Shown: in pieces, positions 24,292-32,406 of the stretch | Layout of the letters: each line of letters opens with the position of its first letter | Position numbering within the stretch: position 1 is the stretch's first letter | The notes under the pieces: generated by a model | The model's database searches: none | What the model was told of the DNA's origin: nothing | What the model saw: the letters and a program-made list of their open reading frames with translations, nothing else | Position numbers and translations under genes: made by a program | Source of the DNA: DAOUBP01 sp034432655 | Lineage (GTDB): Bacteria; Chloroflexota; Anaerolineae; CG2-30-64-16 | Assembly (NCBI GenBank): GCA_034432655.1 | Contig: DAOUBP010000155.1 | Location: forward strand, 1 to 51,742 | Length of the DNA: 51,742 nucleotides | Direction of reading: 5' to 3'

Positions 24292-24906
24292 ATGGCACAT
24301 CAGCTACCTTCCCTGCCCTACGCGTACGACGCGTTAGAGCCGTACATTGACACCATGACGATGCAGATCCATCACACCAAGCATCATGCTGCCTACCTGG
24401 CCAACCTGAACAAAGCAATCGAGGGCACCGAATTTGAGAACATGCCGGTAGAAGAACTGTTGGCCAAGATTGACAGCGTACCGGAGAACATCCGCACCAC
24501 AGTGCGCAACCACGGCGGTGGCTACGTCAACCATAATCTCTTCTGGACCGTGATGGCGCCCAACGCAGGCGGCGCGCCCGCCGGCGAGCTGGCCGCAGCC
24601 ATCGAAAACGCGTTCGGCAGCTTCGAAGCATTCAAGGAAAAATTCACCGCAGCAGCGGCTAACCGCTTCGGCAGCGGATGGGCCTGGCTGGTGGTCAAGC
24701 CCGACGGCAGCCTGGATGTCTACAGCACCGCGAATCAGGACAGCCCGCTGATGAGTGGCGATACTCCCATCCTGGGGCTGGATGTCTGGGAACATGCTTA
24801 CTATCTGAAATATCAAAACCGCCGGCCTGAGTATATCAACAACTTCTACAACATCATCAATTGGGATCAGGTGGCGGCCTACTATCGCGCGGCGCAGAAG
24901 CGCTAA
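24292..24906 (+). CDS. sodA: Superoxide dismutase (Fe/Mn family)
   Basis: This enzyme of 204 residues dismutates superoxide in the cytoplasm. Metal ligands are visible as His27 (MQIHHTKHH), His81 (YVNHNLFW), Asp164 and His168 (DVWEHAYYLKYQNRR). The motif GSGWAWLVV and Gly/Gln positions suggest the Mn form, but metal use cannot be proven from sequence. I chose the ATG at 24292, with AAGGAGAGG before it, which begins the normal MAHQLPSLPYAYDALEP start. A strong terminator follows, so the gene is monocistronic. Confidence 0.96.
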   Translation: MAHQLPSLPYAYDALEPYIDTMTMQIHHTKHHAAYLANLNKAIEGTEFENMPVEELLAKIDSVPENIRTTVRNHGGGYVNHNLFWTVMAPNAGGAPAGELAAAIENAFGSFEAFKEKFTAAAANRFGSGWAWLVVKPDGSLDVYSTANQDSPLMSGDTPILGLDVWEHAYYLKYQNRRPEYINNFYNIINWDQVAAYYRAAQKR

Positions 24907-24951
24907 CTCCCGCTGCGGCCGGCGCATCTCTGCCGCCCTTTTCGACATACC

Positions 24952-24989
24952 AAGAGTGGGTGAGGCTTCCCGCCTCACCCACTCTTTTT
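24952..24989 (+). terminator. Rho-independent terminator of sodA
   Basis: A perfect 15-bp stem AAGAGTGGGTGAGGC (24952-24966) / GCCTCACCCACTCTT (24972-24986), loop TTCCC, then T5 at 24985-24989. Confidence 0.93.
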
Positions 24990-25004
24990 GCGCCCGGGGG
25001 TTTT

Positions 25005-25052
25005 TTGGCCTCATCCCCCTCCACGTGTACAATGGTTTCTGACCGTAGTCAG
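25005..25052 (+). promoter_or_regulatory. Promoter and putative autoregulatory operator of the TetR gene
   Basis: TTGGCC (25005-25010) and TACAAT (25028-25033) are 17 bases apart. Just downstream, CTGAC-CGTA-GTCAG (25039-25052) is a short palindrome placed over the expected transcript start, where a TetR repressor often binds. Confidence 0.55.
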
Positions 25053-25071
25053 TTTTTTGGCCGAGGCGCAA

Positions 25072-25671
25072 ATGGTCCAGCAGTCCCCAGGTAAACGTGA
25101 AAGCGGCAAGCACGAAAGGCGCGAGCGCCTGTACCAGGCGGCCGTAGCGCTTTTTCGCGAACAAGGTTATGAAGAGACCACCGTTGACCAGATCACGCGG
25201 CGGGCCGGCCTGGCCAAAGGCACTTTTTTCAACTACTTCGCCACCAAAGATGCCGTCCTGCGCTACATGGGGGAGCGCGCGATCGGCAGGTTGGGGAACA
25301 TGTCCGTCACCGGCGGCAGCACCTCTGCCGTGGGAAATCTGAAGCGGTTCCTGGCCGCCCTGGCCGACAGCCTGGAGCATGATCGTGACCTGGTCAGGCT
25401 GATTTTCAACAAGGGCATCGCCGTGCCGGAACTGCTGTGTGGCAACGCGGGCGGGTTCAGCATACGTCCGATGGCGGCCTTGATGCTGCGACGGGCGCAA
25501 CACCAGGGCGAGATCAACCCGCTGCTCGATCCCGATGCCCTGGCGATGGCCCTGGACGCGCTCTATTTGCAACAGCTGGTGCTCTGGTGCGAGGCCGCAG
25601 CCCCTTACCCGTTGGCCGAACGGTTCACCGGGGTGGTGGATTTGCTGATGATGGGCATCGCTGCACGGTAG
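25072..25671 (+). CDS. TetR/AcrR family transcriptional regulator
   Basis: This protein of 199 residues has an N-terminal helix-turn-helix (about residues 17-62: RERLYQAAVALFREQGYEE, then TTVDQITRRAGLAKGTFFNYF). The C-terminal ligand-binding part is not diagnostic of a ligand. The ATG at 25072 follows GAGG and the promoter. The longer upstream reading runs through the promoter. It precedes, with a 33-base gap, the degenerate PEP-utilising-like gene and may regulate it. A palindrome at 25039-25052 suggests autoregulation. Confidence 0.9.
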   Translation: MVQQSPGKRESGKHERRERLYQAAVALFREQGYEETTVDQITRRAGLAKGTFFNYFATKDAVLRYMGERAIGRLGNMSVTGGSTSAVGNLKRFLAALADSLEHDRDLVRLIFNKGIAVPELLCGNAGGFSIRPMAALMLRRAQHQGEINPLLDPDALAMALDALYLQQLVLWCEAAAPYPLAERFTGVVDLLMMGIAAR

Positions 25672-25704
25672 GTACATCCGACCGGCACAAGCTTGGAGGT
25701 TTTT

Positions 25705-27138
25705 TTGAGGACAACCGATTCTACCGACAGCGTTGCCGCGCCGCCGGTACGCTGGACAAGATGGCTGGCAGCCGACCTCTTTCCGGGGAGGGCGTTGCCG
25801 TTTGCCTGGAGCATCTTGCAAGACCCGCTTGAGCGTGCATTGCGCCATGCCCTGACCGACCTGGGCGCGGCGGAGCCCGCGGCAGGAGCGTTATGGCACC
25901 TGGGGGACGATGGCCGGGTGTATGTCTCGGCTCAGGCGCTGGCAGAGGCCGATCAAGCGCTGAAAGGCGCGGCCTGGCTTGGCCCGGAACGGCCTGCGCA
26001 GCCCGGCGGACTGGTGGCGCGCTGGGGGTTCCAGGGCCTCCTTCGCCGCGTCCATGCCCGCCTCGCAGAGGCGCAAGCCGACATTAAGCCGCTGCACAAC
26101 CGGTTGCACAGCTGGCTGCGCTGGGTACAAACACGCCGCTGGGCGCAGGCGGACCTGCTCCAGGTGATGGAGGAATTGGAGCCCAACGCCACCGCCGCGT
26201 TGCACGCCTACTTCACCCTCAGCGCCGGCCTGCGCGCCGCAGCAGCCCAGGCCGCTGACCTGCTGGCAGATGCATTGCCCGACGCGCCGCCCGACCTCGG
26301 CCCGGATCTCCACGCCGGGCTGGCCGACCTGCCCAGCGTGGCAGCGGCCTATGGCCTGCGGGCAGTTGCGGCTCTCCCCCCAGATCATCCCGAACGACTG
26401 GAGGTCCTGGCACGCTACGGCCATCGCGGGCCGGGCGAGGTGCGACCGGACGCACAACGCTGGGCCGACACACCCGCCCTGCTCGACCTCCTGGCCGAAC
26501 AACCCGTGCGGCACACCGCCGATGCCGCCGGCCAACGCCGGGCCGCGGCTGAAAACTGGATCAGCAGCCAGCTTGCCGGAGGCCGCCGGCAGAAGCTGCT
26601 GGACGCGGTGGCCAAAGCTCGCCAGTTGTGTTGGGCCGCCGATCTGGCCTGGGACGCGCTGGTGATGGTGCAGGCGGCCGGCCAAAGCTGGCTGACGGCC
26701 GCGTCCGGCGAAGCCTACCACGCCGGCTTGCTCGAACAGCCCGAGGATGCCCTGTTTCTCGCGCTGGAGGAGCTGAAACAGATTGCTACCGGGGAATGGC
26801 ATCGCGGGCGGGGGGACGAAGTGCGCGCCCTGGTGGCGCAACGCAAAAGTTCACTGCCGAACGTGCTCCCCGCCGATCCCGACCGCCCCCTGCCCGCCAG
26901 CGCAGGACAGGCCCACAGCCCGGCCGTGGTTGCTGTCGGGCGCGTGCCGTCCCAACCCGGGACGGTCTGGCTGGTTGAAGTCGCCGATCCCGGCTGGGCG
27001 CCGTTTTGGCTGGGGGCCGACAGCGTCCTTGTCGCGGCCAACGACCTCTGGTCGCCGGGGATGGTCGTTGCGAGAGCGTTGGGGGTGCCGGCTGTCGCCG
27101 GCGCAGAAGAAGCTATCGCCGGTACTTTGTTGGAGTAA
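25705..27138 (+). CDS. Degenerate PEP-utilising enzyme-like protein lacking the phosphohistidine
   Basis: This protein of about 477 residues resembles the middle and C-terminal parts of PEP-synthase-like and rifampin-phosphotransferase-like enzymes: LFPGRALPFAWSIL near the start, ARYGHRGPGEV in the middle (a GHR-xxxE motif), LLEQPEDALFLALEEL, and a swivel domain ending MVVARALGVPAVAG. In active enzymes the swivel loop reads TSHaAivaRelgiPaV with a catalytic His. Here the same place reads LWSPGMVVARALGVPAV, without His. No ATP-grasp domain is attached. It is therefore probably catalytically inactive or repurposed. The start is a TTG with GGAGG five bases before it. It follows a TetR gene. Confidence 0.65.
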   Translation: MRTTDSTDSVAAPPVRWTRWLAADLFPGRALPFAWSILQDPLERALRHALTDLGAAEPAAGALWHLGDDGRVYVSAQALAEADQALKGAAWLGPERPAQPGGLVARWGFQGLLRRVHARLAEAQADIKPLHNRLHSWLRWVQTRRWAQADLLQVMEELEPNATAALHAYFTLSAGLRAAAAQAADLLADALPDAPPDLGPDLHAGLADLPSVAAAYGLRAVAALPPDHPERLEVLARYGHRGPGEVRPDAQRWADTPALLDLLAEQPVRHTADAAGQRRAAAENWISSQLAGGRRQKLLDAVAKARQLCWAADLAWDALVMVQAAGQSWLTAASGEAYHAGLLEQPEDALFLALEELKQIATGEWHRGRGDEVRALVAQRKSSLPNVLPADPDRPLPASAGQAHSPAVVAVGRVPSQPGTVWLVEVADPGWAPFWLGADSVLVAANDLWSPGMVVARALGVPAVAGAEEAIAGTLLE

Positions 27139-27216
27139 GGCAACTTCTGCGGAGTCGCCTTACAGCCACCGTGGCGCAGACAACGGCCCGAGGAACTGCC
27201 CTGGCATTAGACCGCT

Positions 27217-28005
27217 ATGTACGACATGCAACGTCTCATCACCGGCTCAGCCCAAATGGGGATGCCCTTGCTCCCCGCCCAGGTGACTGCCTTCGCAGTT
27301 TACCTGCAAGAGCTGCTCTCCTGGAACGAGCAGTTCAACCTCACCGCGATCACCGAACCAGAACAGGTGGAGCTGCGCCACTACCTGGACTCGCTGGCAT
27401 TGATCCCGGCGCTGGCCGCGCTGGAAGGGATCTCCATCCCCGCCCTGTTGAGCCGCAGCCTGCGTGCCGCAGACGTCGGCGCGGGCGCGGGGTTCCCGGG
27501 CCTGGCGTTGCGCATCGTCTGGCCACGGTTGCGCCTCTGCCTCATCGAAGCCACCGCCAAGAAGGTGCGCTTTATGGAGCACGTCGCCGGCAAGCTGGGA
27601 CTGACCGACGTCCAGTTGGTGCATGGTCGGGCCGAGGAGCTGGGGCTGCTGGAGCCGCACCGGGCGGCCTACGACCTGGTCATGGCCCGCGCGGTGGCCC
27701 CGTTGCCCACCCTGGTGGAATACCTGTTGCCGTTGGCGCGGCGGGGAGGCCGGGTGGTGGCCTACAAAGGCTCGGCGGCCCATGAAGAGGCGCTGGCAGC
27801 CGAACAGGCCATCCGCCTGTTGGGCGGCAGCTTGACGAAGCTGGTGCCCGTGGAAATCCCCGGCCTGGCCGAAACCCGGGTGTTGGTCGTGATTGATAAA
27901 GTGGCGCAAACGCCCGACGGCTATCCGCGCGGCCGCGGCCTGCCGCGCAAGCAACCTCTGGGTGTGAGGCCGACCGCCGAAGCAACCGACGAGGCAGAGG
28001 AGTGA
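27217..28005 (+). CDS. rsmG: 16S rRNA (guanine527-N7)-methyltransferase
   Basis: RsmG methylates G527 of 16S rRNA using S-adenosylmethionine. The protein of 262 residues has SWNEQFNLTAIT and RHYLDSLAL near the start, the SAM-binding ADVGAGAGFPGLALRI, VMARAVAPLPTLVEYLLPL and the C-terminal family motif YPRGRGLPRKQPL. No ribosome site precedes the ATG at 27217, and ATGs at 27226 or 27259 are possible alternatives. Loss of rsmG causes low-level streptomycin resistance in other bacteria. Confidence 0.94.
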   Translation: MYDMQRLITGSAQMGMPLLPAQVTAFAVYLQELLSWNEQFNLTAITEPEQVELRHYLDSLALIPALAALEGISIPALLSRSLRAADVGAGAGFPGLALRIVWPRLRLCLIEATAKKVRFMEHVAGKLGLTDVQLVHGRAEELGLLEPHRAAYDLVMARAVAPLPTLVEYLLPLARRGGRVVAYKGSAAHEEALAAEQAIRLLGGSLTKLVPVEIPGLAETRVLVVIDKVAQTPDGYPRGRGLPRKQPLGVRPTAEATDEAEE

Positions 28006-28035
28006 CCGCGATCATCCGCAAGGATCAACAGCCCT

Positions 28036-29229
28036 ATGCCCTCACACTCCCACCACGCACGTGTGCTTGTCCTCTCCCCCATCGGCACGGCCATCAACCC
28101 GTACATCGGCCTGTTCTGTGAGGGGTTGACAGAAGCCGGCGCACGGGTTCGCCTGGCCTCACGATTGATGGCCGCCGACCTGGCCGGCGACAACCTGCCT
28201 GACGTGATCCATCTGCACTGGCCAGAACGCTATGACCTGCCCGGGGCCATCCTTGTCCGGTCGTTGCACGGAGCGCGCGACCTGCCCCGCCGCGGCCTGC
28301 GCCGCCTGGTGGAAGGCAGCGCCAACGCTGGCTGGGTTTACCAGCTCCGCCGCTGGCTGCGGTTACGCCGCCTCTTCAGCCTGCTGGCCCGCTTTCAACG
28401 CCGGGGCGGCCGGGTTGCTTTTACCGTCCATAACCTGGAGCCGCACGAGGAGGTGGGTTGGGCCGATCGCCGGGGCCTGGCGCGGCTGATACGCCAGGCC
28501 GATATCATCCACGTGCATGATATCAGCACAGCCAACGCGATAGAGGAGCGTTTCAAACGGCGACAAGGGGTTGTGACGGTCCCCCACGGCCATTACCTGA
28601 CCGCCTATCCCAACGAAATCGGCCGCGTGGCCGCGCGCGACCGCCTGGAGCTGCCCCAAGACGCGTTTGTGTTTGTCACGCTGGGCCTGCTGCGCCCTTA
28701 CAAGGGCCTGGAGGAGCTGGTGCCCGCCTTCCGGGCATTAGAAGAGGATCGGGCCCGCCTGATGCTGGCCGGGCAGCCCGCCAGCCCCGCCTATGCTGAA
28801 AAGCTGAAAGCTCTCGCCGCGGCCGACCCGCGCATTTGTTTCCGGCCCGGCCTGGTGCCCCGTGAGGAAGTGCAACTCTACCTCAACGCGGCCGATGTGA
28901 TGGTGTTGCCGTATCGCCAGATCACCACCTCGGGGGCTGCGCTGCTCGCCTTTTCCTTCGGCCGGCCGCTCATTGCGCCGGCCATGGGGGCCTTCCCGAA
29001 CCTGATCGCCGGCCGCCGGGGCATCCTTTATGATCCAGGCCGGCCAGACGCCCTGACCGCTGCCCTGGCGCAGGCGTGCCAGACCGATTGGCGGGCCGTT
29101 CAAGAGGAAATCATGGCGTGGGTGCGTCAGTTCGACTGGCCCGCGATCGGCCGGGCGCTGCTGGCTGCCTACGGCCTGTATACGAGCACCGACACCACCG
29201 GTTCCACCGGCCGAAACCCCAACGATTGA
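28036..29229 (+). CDS. Glycosyltransferase, GT4-like
   Basis: This retaining glycosyltransferase of GT-B fold has 397 residues. The N-terminal half starts with VLVLSPIGTAINPYIGLFCEGL and has HLHWPE and VFTVHNLEPHE-like segments. The C-terminal half has LGLLRPYKGLEELVPAF, a nucleotide-sugar site region and LPYRQITTSGAALLAFSFGRPLIAP. The substrate is not predictable, and glycolipid or exopolysaccharide synthesis is likely. The 3' end overlaps the convergent GNAT gene by 61 bases and has a Thr-rich, non-conserved tail. Confidence 0.85.
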   Translation: MPSHSHHARVLVLSPIGTAINPYIGLFCEGLTEAGARVRLASRLMAADLAGDNLPDVIHLHWPERYDLPGAILVRSLHGARDLPRRGLRRLVEGSANAGWVYQLRRWLRLRRLFSLLARFQRRGGRVAFTVHNLEPHEEVGWADRRGLARLIRQADIIHVHDISTANAIEERFKRRQGVVTVPHGHYLTAYPNEIGRVAARDRLELPQDAFVFVTLGLLRPYKGLEELVPAFRALEEDRARLMLAGQPASPAYAEKLKALAAADPRICFRPGLVPREEVQLYLNAADVMVLPYRQITTSGAALLAFSFGRPLIAPAMGAFPNLIAGRRGILYDPGRPDALTAALAQACQTDWRAVQEEIMAWVRQFDWPAIGRALLAAYGLYTSTDTTGSTGRNPND

Positions 29230-30062
29230 TAGAGCCGCTGCGCAGTGATGTTGCTGGCCTGCGTGTTCAGCGCCAGGCCGGCCGCGCCCACATCCCGCGC
29301 AAATCGCACCCCGTCCACGACCAGTTGGCGGCCGATCCCTTGTCCCTGCACATCGGGATGGACCGCCACCCGGATCAAATGCGCATAGCTGCTGGCGTCC
29401 GTGTGCGAGGTGAGGGCGAAGCCCACGGGCTGCTCGCCCCGATACGCCAGCATGGCACGCTGCGATGTCAGAAGCCAGCTGATGACCACCGCATCGCCGT
29501 AGCGCCAGAGCGGGGCAAAAGCCGCCGCGTTCAGCGCCAGGATCGTATCAATGTCGCCCGGGCCGGCGGGCTGCAGTTGCGCGGCTGTCGGCAACTGAAG
29601 GGGCACGGCCAGAACATCATTCACATAGCTGACCACCCGATCGATCTCGACAAAACCCTCGCGCAGCAACCCCTCTTTCAGCCACCCTTGCCCTGTCAGG
29701 CAGACCAGCCCTGTGCATCCGTTGGCCCGCAGAACGGGCAGCGCCTGCTGCAACATCGGCGCCAACACCCCTTGCACCGGCTGCCCCGCGTCAACGGCCA
29801 CCAGCCCCAGGTCGGCCCACACCTCGGCCGGGGGACCGGCGGGCGCGCGCAACGTAACACCCAGGAAACCCACAGCCGACCCATTCAAGAGCGCGATGGC
29901 GCTCAGGCCGCTTTGCAACAAAGTGGCCTGGTCATCCAACATCTGGCTGCCATGTCGCCGCCAGGTGCTGGCCAGGAGCGCATGCACCAACGGCCGGTCG
30001 GCAGGATGTGCCAGCCGGGTCGTTACTGCCGTTTCACCGCGCAGAATGTGCCACCAGCTCAT
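29169..30062 (-). CDS. Double-domain GNAT acetyltransferase
   Basis: This protein of 297 residues has two GNAT-like halves. The first (about 10-145) is divergent. The second (about 160-297) has the acetyl-CoA pyrophosphate loop as VHPDVQGQGIGRQLV and the closing NTQASNITAQRLYQSLGFR. N-acetylation of an unknown small molecule or protein is likely. The stop codon lies inside the 3' end of the glycosyltransferase gene on the other strand, giving a 61-base antisense overlap. Confidence 0.82.
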   Translation of the reverse strand: MSWWHILRGETAVTTRLAHPADRPLVHALLASTWRRHGSQMLDDQATLLQSGLSAIALLNGSAVGFLGVTLRAPAGPPAEVWADLGLVAVDAGQPVQGVLAPMLQQALPVLRANGCTGLVCLTGQGWLKEGLLREGFVEIDRVVSYVNDVLAVPLQLPTAAQLQPAGPGDIDTILALNAAAFAPLWRYGDAVVISWLLTSQRAMLAYRGEQPVGFALTSHTDASSYAHLIRVAVHPDVQGQGIGRQLVVDGVRFARDVGAAGLALNTQASNITAQRLYQSLGFRPVEPVVSVLVYRP

Positions 30063-30364
30063 AGCTTGCAGAACATCACAGGGATCAGCGAGTCAGCGAA
30101 AGGTTTCTGTCATCGTAGGACGGCCAACATCCCTGCGATCATGAATCAAGTATTTTTACTAATTGTGTGTAGTATACAGCAGGCTGCGACAGGGGTCAAT
30201 GGGCTTGCTTTTCGGGTTAGCTGCTGCGGACTTGTTGTGGCATAATCGTAACGTGGAATTTATTCCGCAACCCGACATTTGCATGTTCGATGCGCATGTC
30301 CCGGAGTCATATCACAGAGCGGCTTGTTGATTCGTTTATTCATCAAACATCAAGGAGGTCAGCA
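30063..30364. other. Intergenic region upstream of the 2-oxoacid dehydrogenase operon
   Basis: This 302-base gap lies between the start of the GNAT gene and pdhA-like E1-alpha. I see no gene. It contains an extended -10-like TGGCATAAT at 30238-30246, about 120 bases before the E1-alpha start. Base composition is more AT-rich than average around 30130-30180. Confidence 0.5.
30238..30246 (+). promoter_or_regulatory. Candidate extended -10 promoter of the 2-oxoacid dehydrogenase operon
   Basis: TG-G-CATAAT matches an extended -10 element. The -35 region is weak. The leader would be about 110 bases. Confidence 0.35.
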
Positions 30365-31345
30365 GTGACCAAAGAGCTATCAAGGGATGAGCTTTTGGAA
30401 CTCTACCATCAGATGGTGCTGATCCGGCGGTTCGAAGAAAAATCGGCCGAGCTATACGCCGAGGGCAAGATCGGCGGGTTCTTGCACCTGTACATCGGCG
30501 AAGAGGCCATTGCCGTGGGAGGCTGCAAAGCAATGCGACCGACCGACCACCTGTTGACCGCATATCGCGATCACGGTTGGGCCATCGCACGCGGCCTGGA
30601 CCCCAAACGAGTGATGGCCGAGCTGCTGGGCAAGGCCACCGGCGTCAGCGGCGGCAAGGGCGGCTCGATGCACCTGGCCAGCGCCGAGCATCGCTATTGG
30701 GGTGGCCACGCGATCGTCGGCGGACATCTGCCGCTGGCAACCGGCGTTGGCCTGGAGATCCGTTACAACGAGAAGCCGGACGCCGTCCTCTGCGTCTTGG
30801 GCGAAGGCACCACCAACATCGGTTACTTCCACGAATCCATCAACCTGGCCGCGGTCTGGAAATTGCCGGTGGTCTTCCTGGTCGAAAACAACCGCTACGG
30901 CATGGGCACCGAAGTCGGCCGTGCGTCGGCGGTTTCGGAGATCTATCAAAAGGGATGCGCCTATGACATCGCCCACCGCCAGATAGACGGCCAGGATGTT
31001 TTCGAGACCTACCAGGTGATCAAAGAAGCGTTGGATCTGGCGCGCGAGGAAGGGCCGGTGTTGCTGGAAGCGATCACCTATCGCTACGTCGGCCACTCCA
31101 TGGGCGACCCCGAACGCTATCGCTCCAAGAGCGAGATCGAAGAATGGCGCGCGCGCGACCCGGTCCTGCGTCTGGAAGACAAGATGAAGGCCGCCAATCT
31201 GGCGACCGAGGCCGATTTCGCCCGGATCCGCCAGCAGGTGGAAGACGAGCTGATCGAGATCGTGCGTTTCGCCGAGGAAAGCCCCGAGCCGGACGATGCC
31301 GCCCTGTGCGAGCATGTCTACGTCAACCCAATGGGCCATCACTAG
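30365..31345 (+). CDS. pdhA: Pyruvate/2-oxoacid dehydrogenase E1 component, alpha subunit
   Basis: This thiamine-diphosphate subunit has 326 residues. It starts MTKELSRDELLELYHQMVLIRRFEE. GKGGSMHLAS and YFHESINLAAVWKLPVVFLVENN contain the TPP region. The metal motif reads GEGTTN, where most family members have GDG. Phosphorylation-loop-type RYVGHSMGDPERYRSKSEI is present. I chose a GTG start because AAGGAGG lies at the right distance upstream. The reaction is decarboxylation of pyruvate or a related 2-oxoacid with transfer to the lipoyl group of E2. No E3 gene lies in the window. Confidence 0.93.
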   Translation: MTKELSRDELLELYHQMVLIRRFEEKSAELYAEGKIGGFLHLYIGEEAIAVGGCKAMRPTDHLLTAYRDHGWAIARGLDPKRVMAELLGKATGVSGGKGGSMHLASAEHRYWGGHAIVGGHLPLATGVGLEIRYNEKPDAVLCVLGEGTTNIGYFHESINLAAVWKLPVVFLVENNRYGMGTEVGRASAVSEIYQKGCAYDIAHRQIDGQDVFETYQVIKEALDLAREEGPVLLEAITYRYVGHSMGDPERYRSKSEIEEWRARDPVLRLEDKMKAANLATEADFARIRQQVEDELIEIVRFAEESPEPDDAALCEHVYVNPMGHH

Positions 31346-31414
31346 CAGACAAACGGTGGACAGACCCGCCGGCACAGCACAGCCGGCCTGCCCGCCGAGG
31401 AGGGATAAACAGCT

Positions 31415-32398
31415 ATGACACGCATGACAGTTCGTGAGGCCATCAGCCAGGCCCTACGCGAGGAGATGTACCGCGACGAGCGGGTGTTCATCATGGGTGA
31501 GGAGATCGGCAAATGGGGCGGCACCTACGCCGTCACCCGCGGGTTCCTGGATGAGTTCGGGGAAAAACGCGTCCGCGATACCCCCATCGCCGAAGGGGTG
31601 ATCGTCGGCGCAGCAGTTGGCGCGGCCATGGCCGGCCTGCGGCCAGTGGCCGAGATCATGACCATCAACTTCGCCTTCCTGGCCATGGACCAAATTGTGA
31701 ACCACGCGGCCAAGATCCACTACATGTTCAACGGCCAGATCCGCGTGCCGTTGGTGGTGCGCACCGTGGGCGGGGGCGGAAGACAGCTGGCTGCCACCCA
31801 TTCCCAAACGCCGGATGCTGTTTTCGCGCACTTCCCGGGCCTAAAGGTCGTCGCCCCGGGCACCGCGGCCGATGCCAAGGGCCTGCTGAAATCCGCCATC
31901 CGCGATGATGACCCGGTCTTCTTCATCGAGCATGCCACCCTGTACCAGGCCAGGGGCGAAGTCCCCGACGACGAAGATTTCCTGGTGCCCATCGGGGTCT
32001 CCGACGTCAAGCGCGAAGGGGATGATGTCACCATCGTTTCCTACTCCAAAGGGCTACAGCTCTCCCTGGAGGCCGCCGATCGGTTGGCCCAGGAGGGCAT
32101 TCAGGCCGAGGTAATTGACCTGCGCACCCTGCGGCCCCTGGACATGCGGCCCATCATCGAATCGGTGAAAAAGACCAACCGGGTGGTGGTCGTCGAAGAA
32201 GGGTGGCGATCTTACGGCGTCGGGTCTGAGATTGCAACGCGGGTGATGGAGCAGGCCTTCGACTATCTGGATGCGCCGGTGCGCCGCGTGGCCCAGGCCG
32301 AGGTGCCGCTGCCCTACAACCGCCGCCTCGAGCAAATGGCCCTGCCCCAGGTGCCGGACATCATCAGCGCCGTCAAAGACGTGATGTATCTGAAGTGA
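31415..32398 (+). CDS. pdhB: Pyruvate/2-oxoacid dehydrogenase E1 component, beta subunit
   Basis: This protein of 327 residues is a transketolase-like partner of E1-alpha. It contains TVREAISQALREEMYRDERVFIMGEEIGKWGG, then RVRDTPIAEGVIVGAAVGAAMAGLRPV, and a C-terminal transketolase domain with EVIDLRTLRPLDM and VVVEEGWRSYGVGSEIA. It completes the heterotetrameric E1. The gene is 69 bases downstream of E1-alpha with GGAGGG before the ATG. The set E1-alpha, E1-beta and E2 is typical of pyruvate dehydrogenase, but acetoin or branched-chain substrates cannot be ruled out. Confidence 0.94.
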   Translation: MTRMTVREAISQALREEMYRDERVFIMGEEIGKWGGTYAVTRGFLDEFGEKRVRDTPIAEGVIVGAAVGAAMAGLRPVAEIMTINFAFLAMDQIVNHAAKIHYMFNGQIRVPLVVRTVGGGGRQLAATHSQTPDAVFAHFPGLKVVAPGTAADAKGLLKSAIRDDDPVFFIEHATLYQARGEVPDDEDFLVPIGVSDVKREGDDVTIVSYSKGLQLSLEAADRLAQEGIQAEVIDLRTLRPLDMRPIIESVKKTNRVVVVEEGWRSYGVGSEIATRVMEQAFDYLDAPVRRVAQAEVPLPYNRRLEQMALPQVPDIISAVKDVMYLK

Positions 32399-32406
32399 GG
32401 ACAACC

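Noticed and set aside
24334..25848. Minus-strand ORF of 504 residues opposite sodA and the TetR gene
   Set aside because: It is antisense to two well-supported genes and shows no domain.
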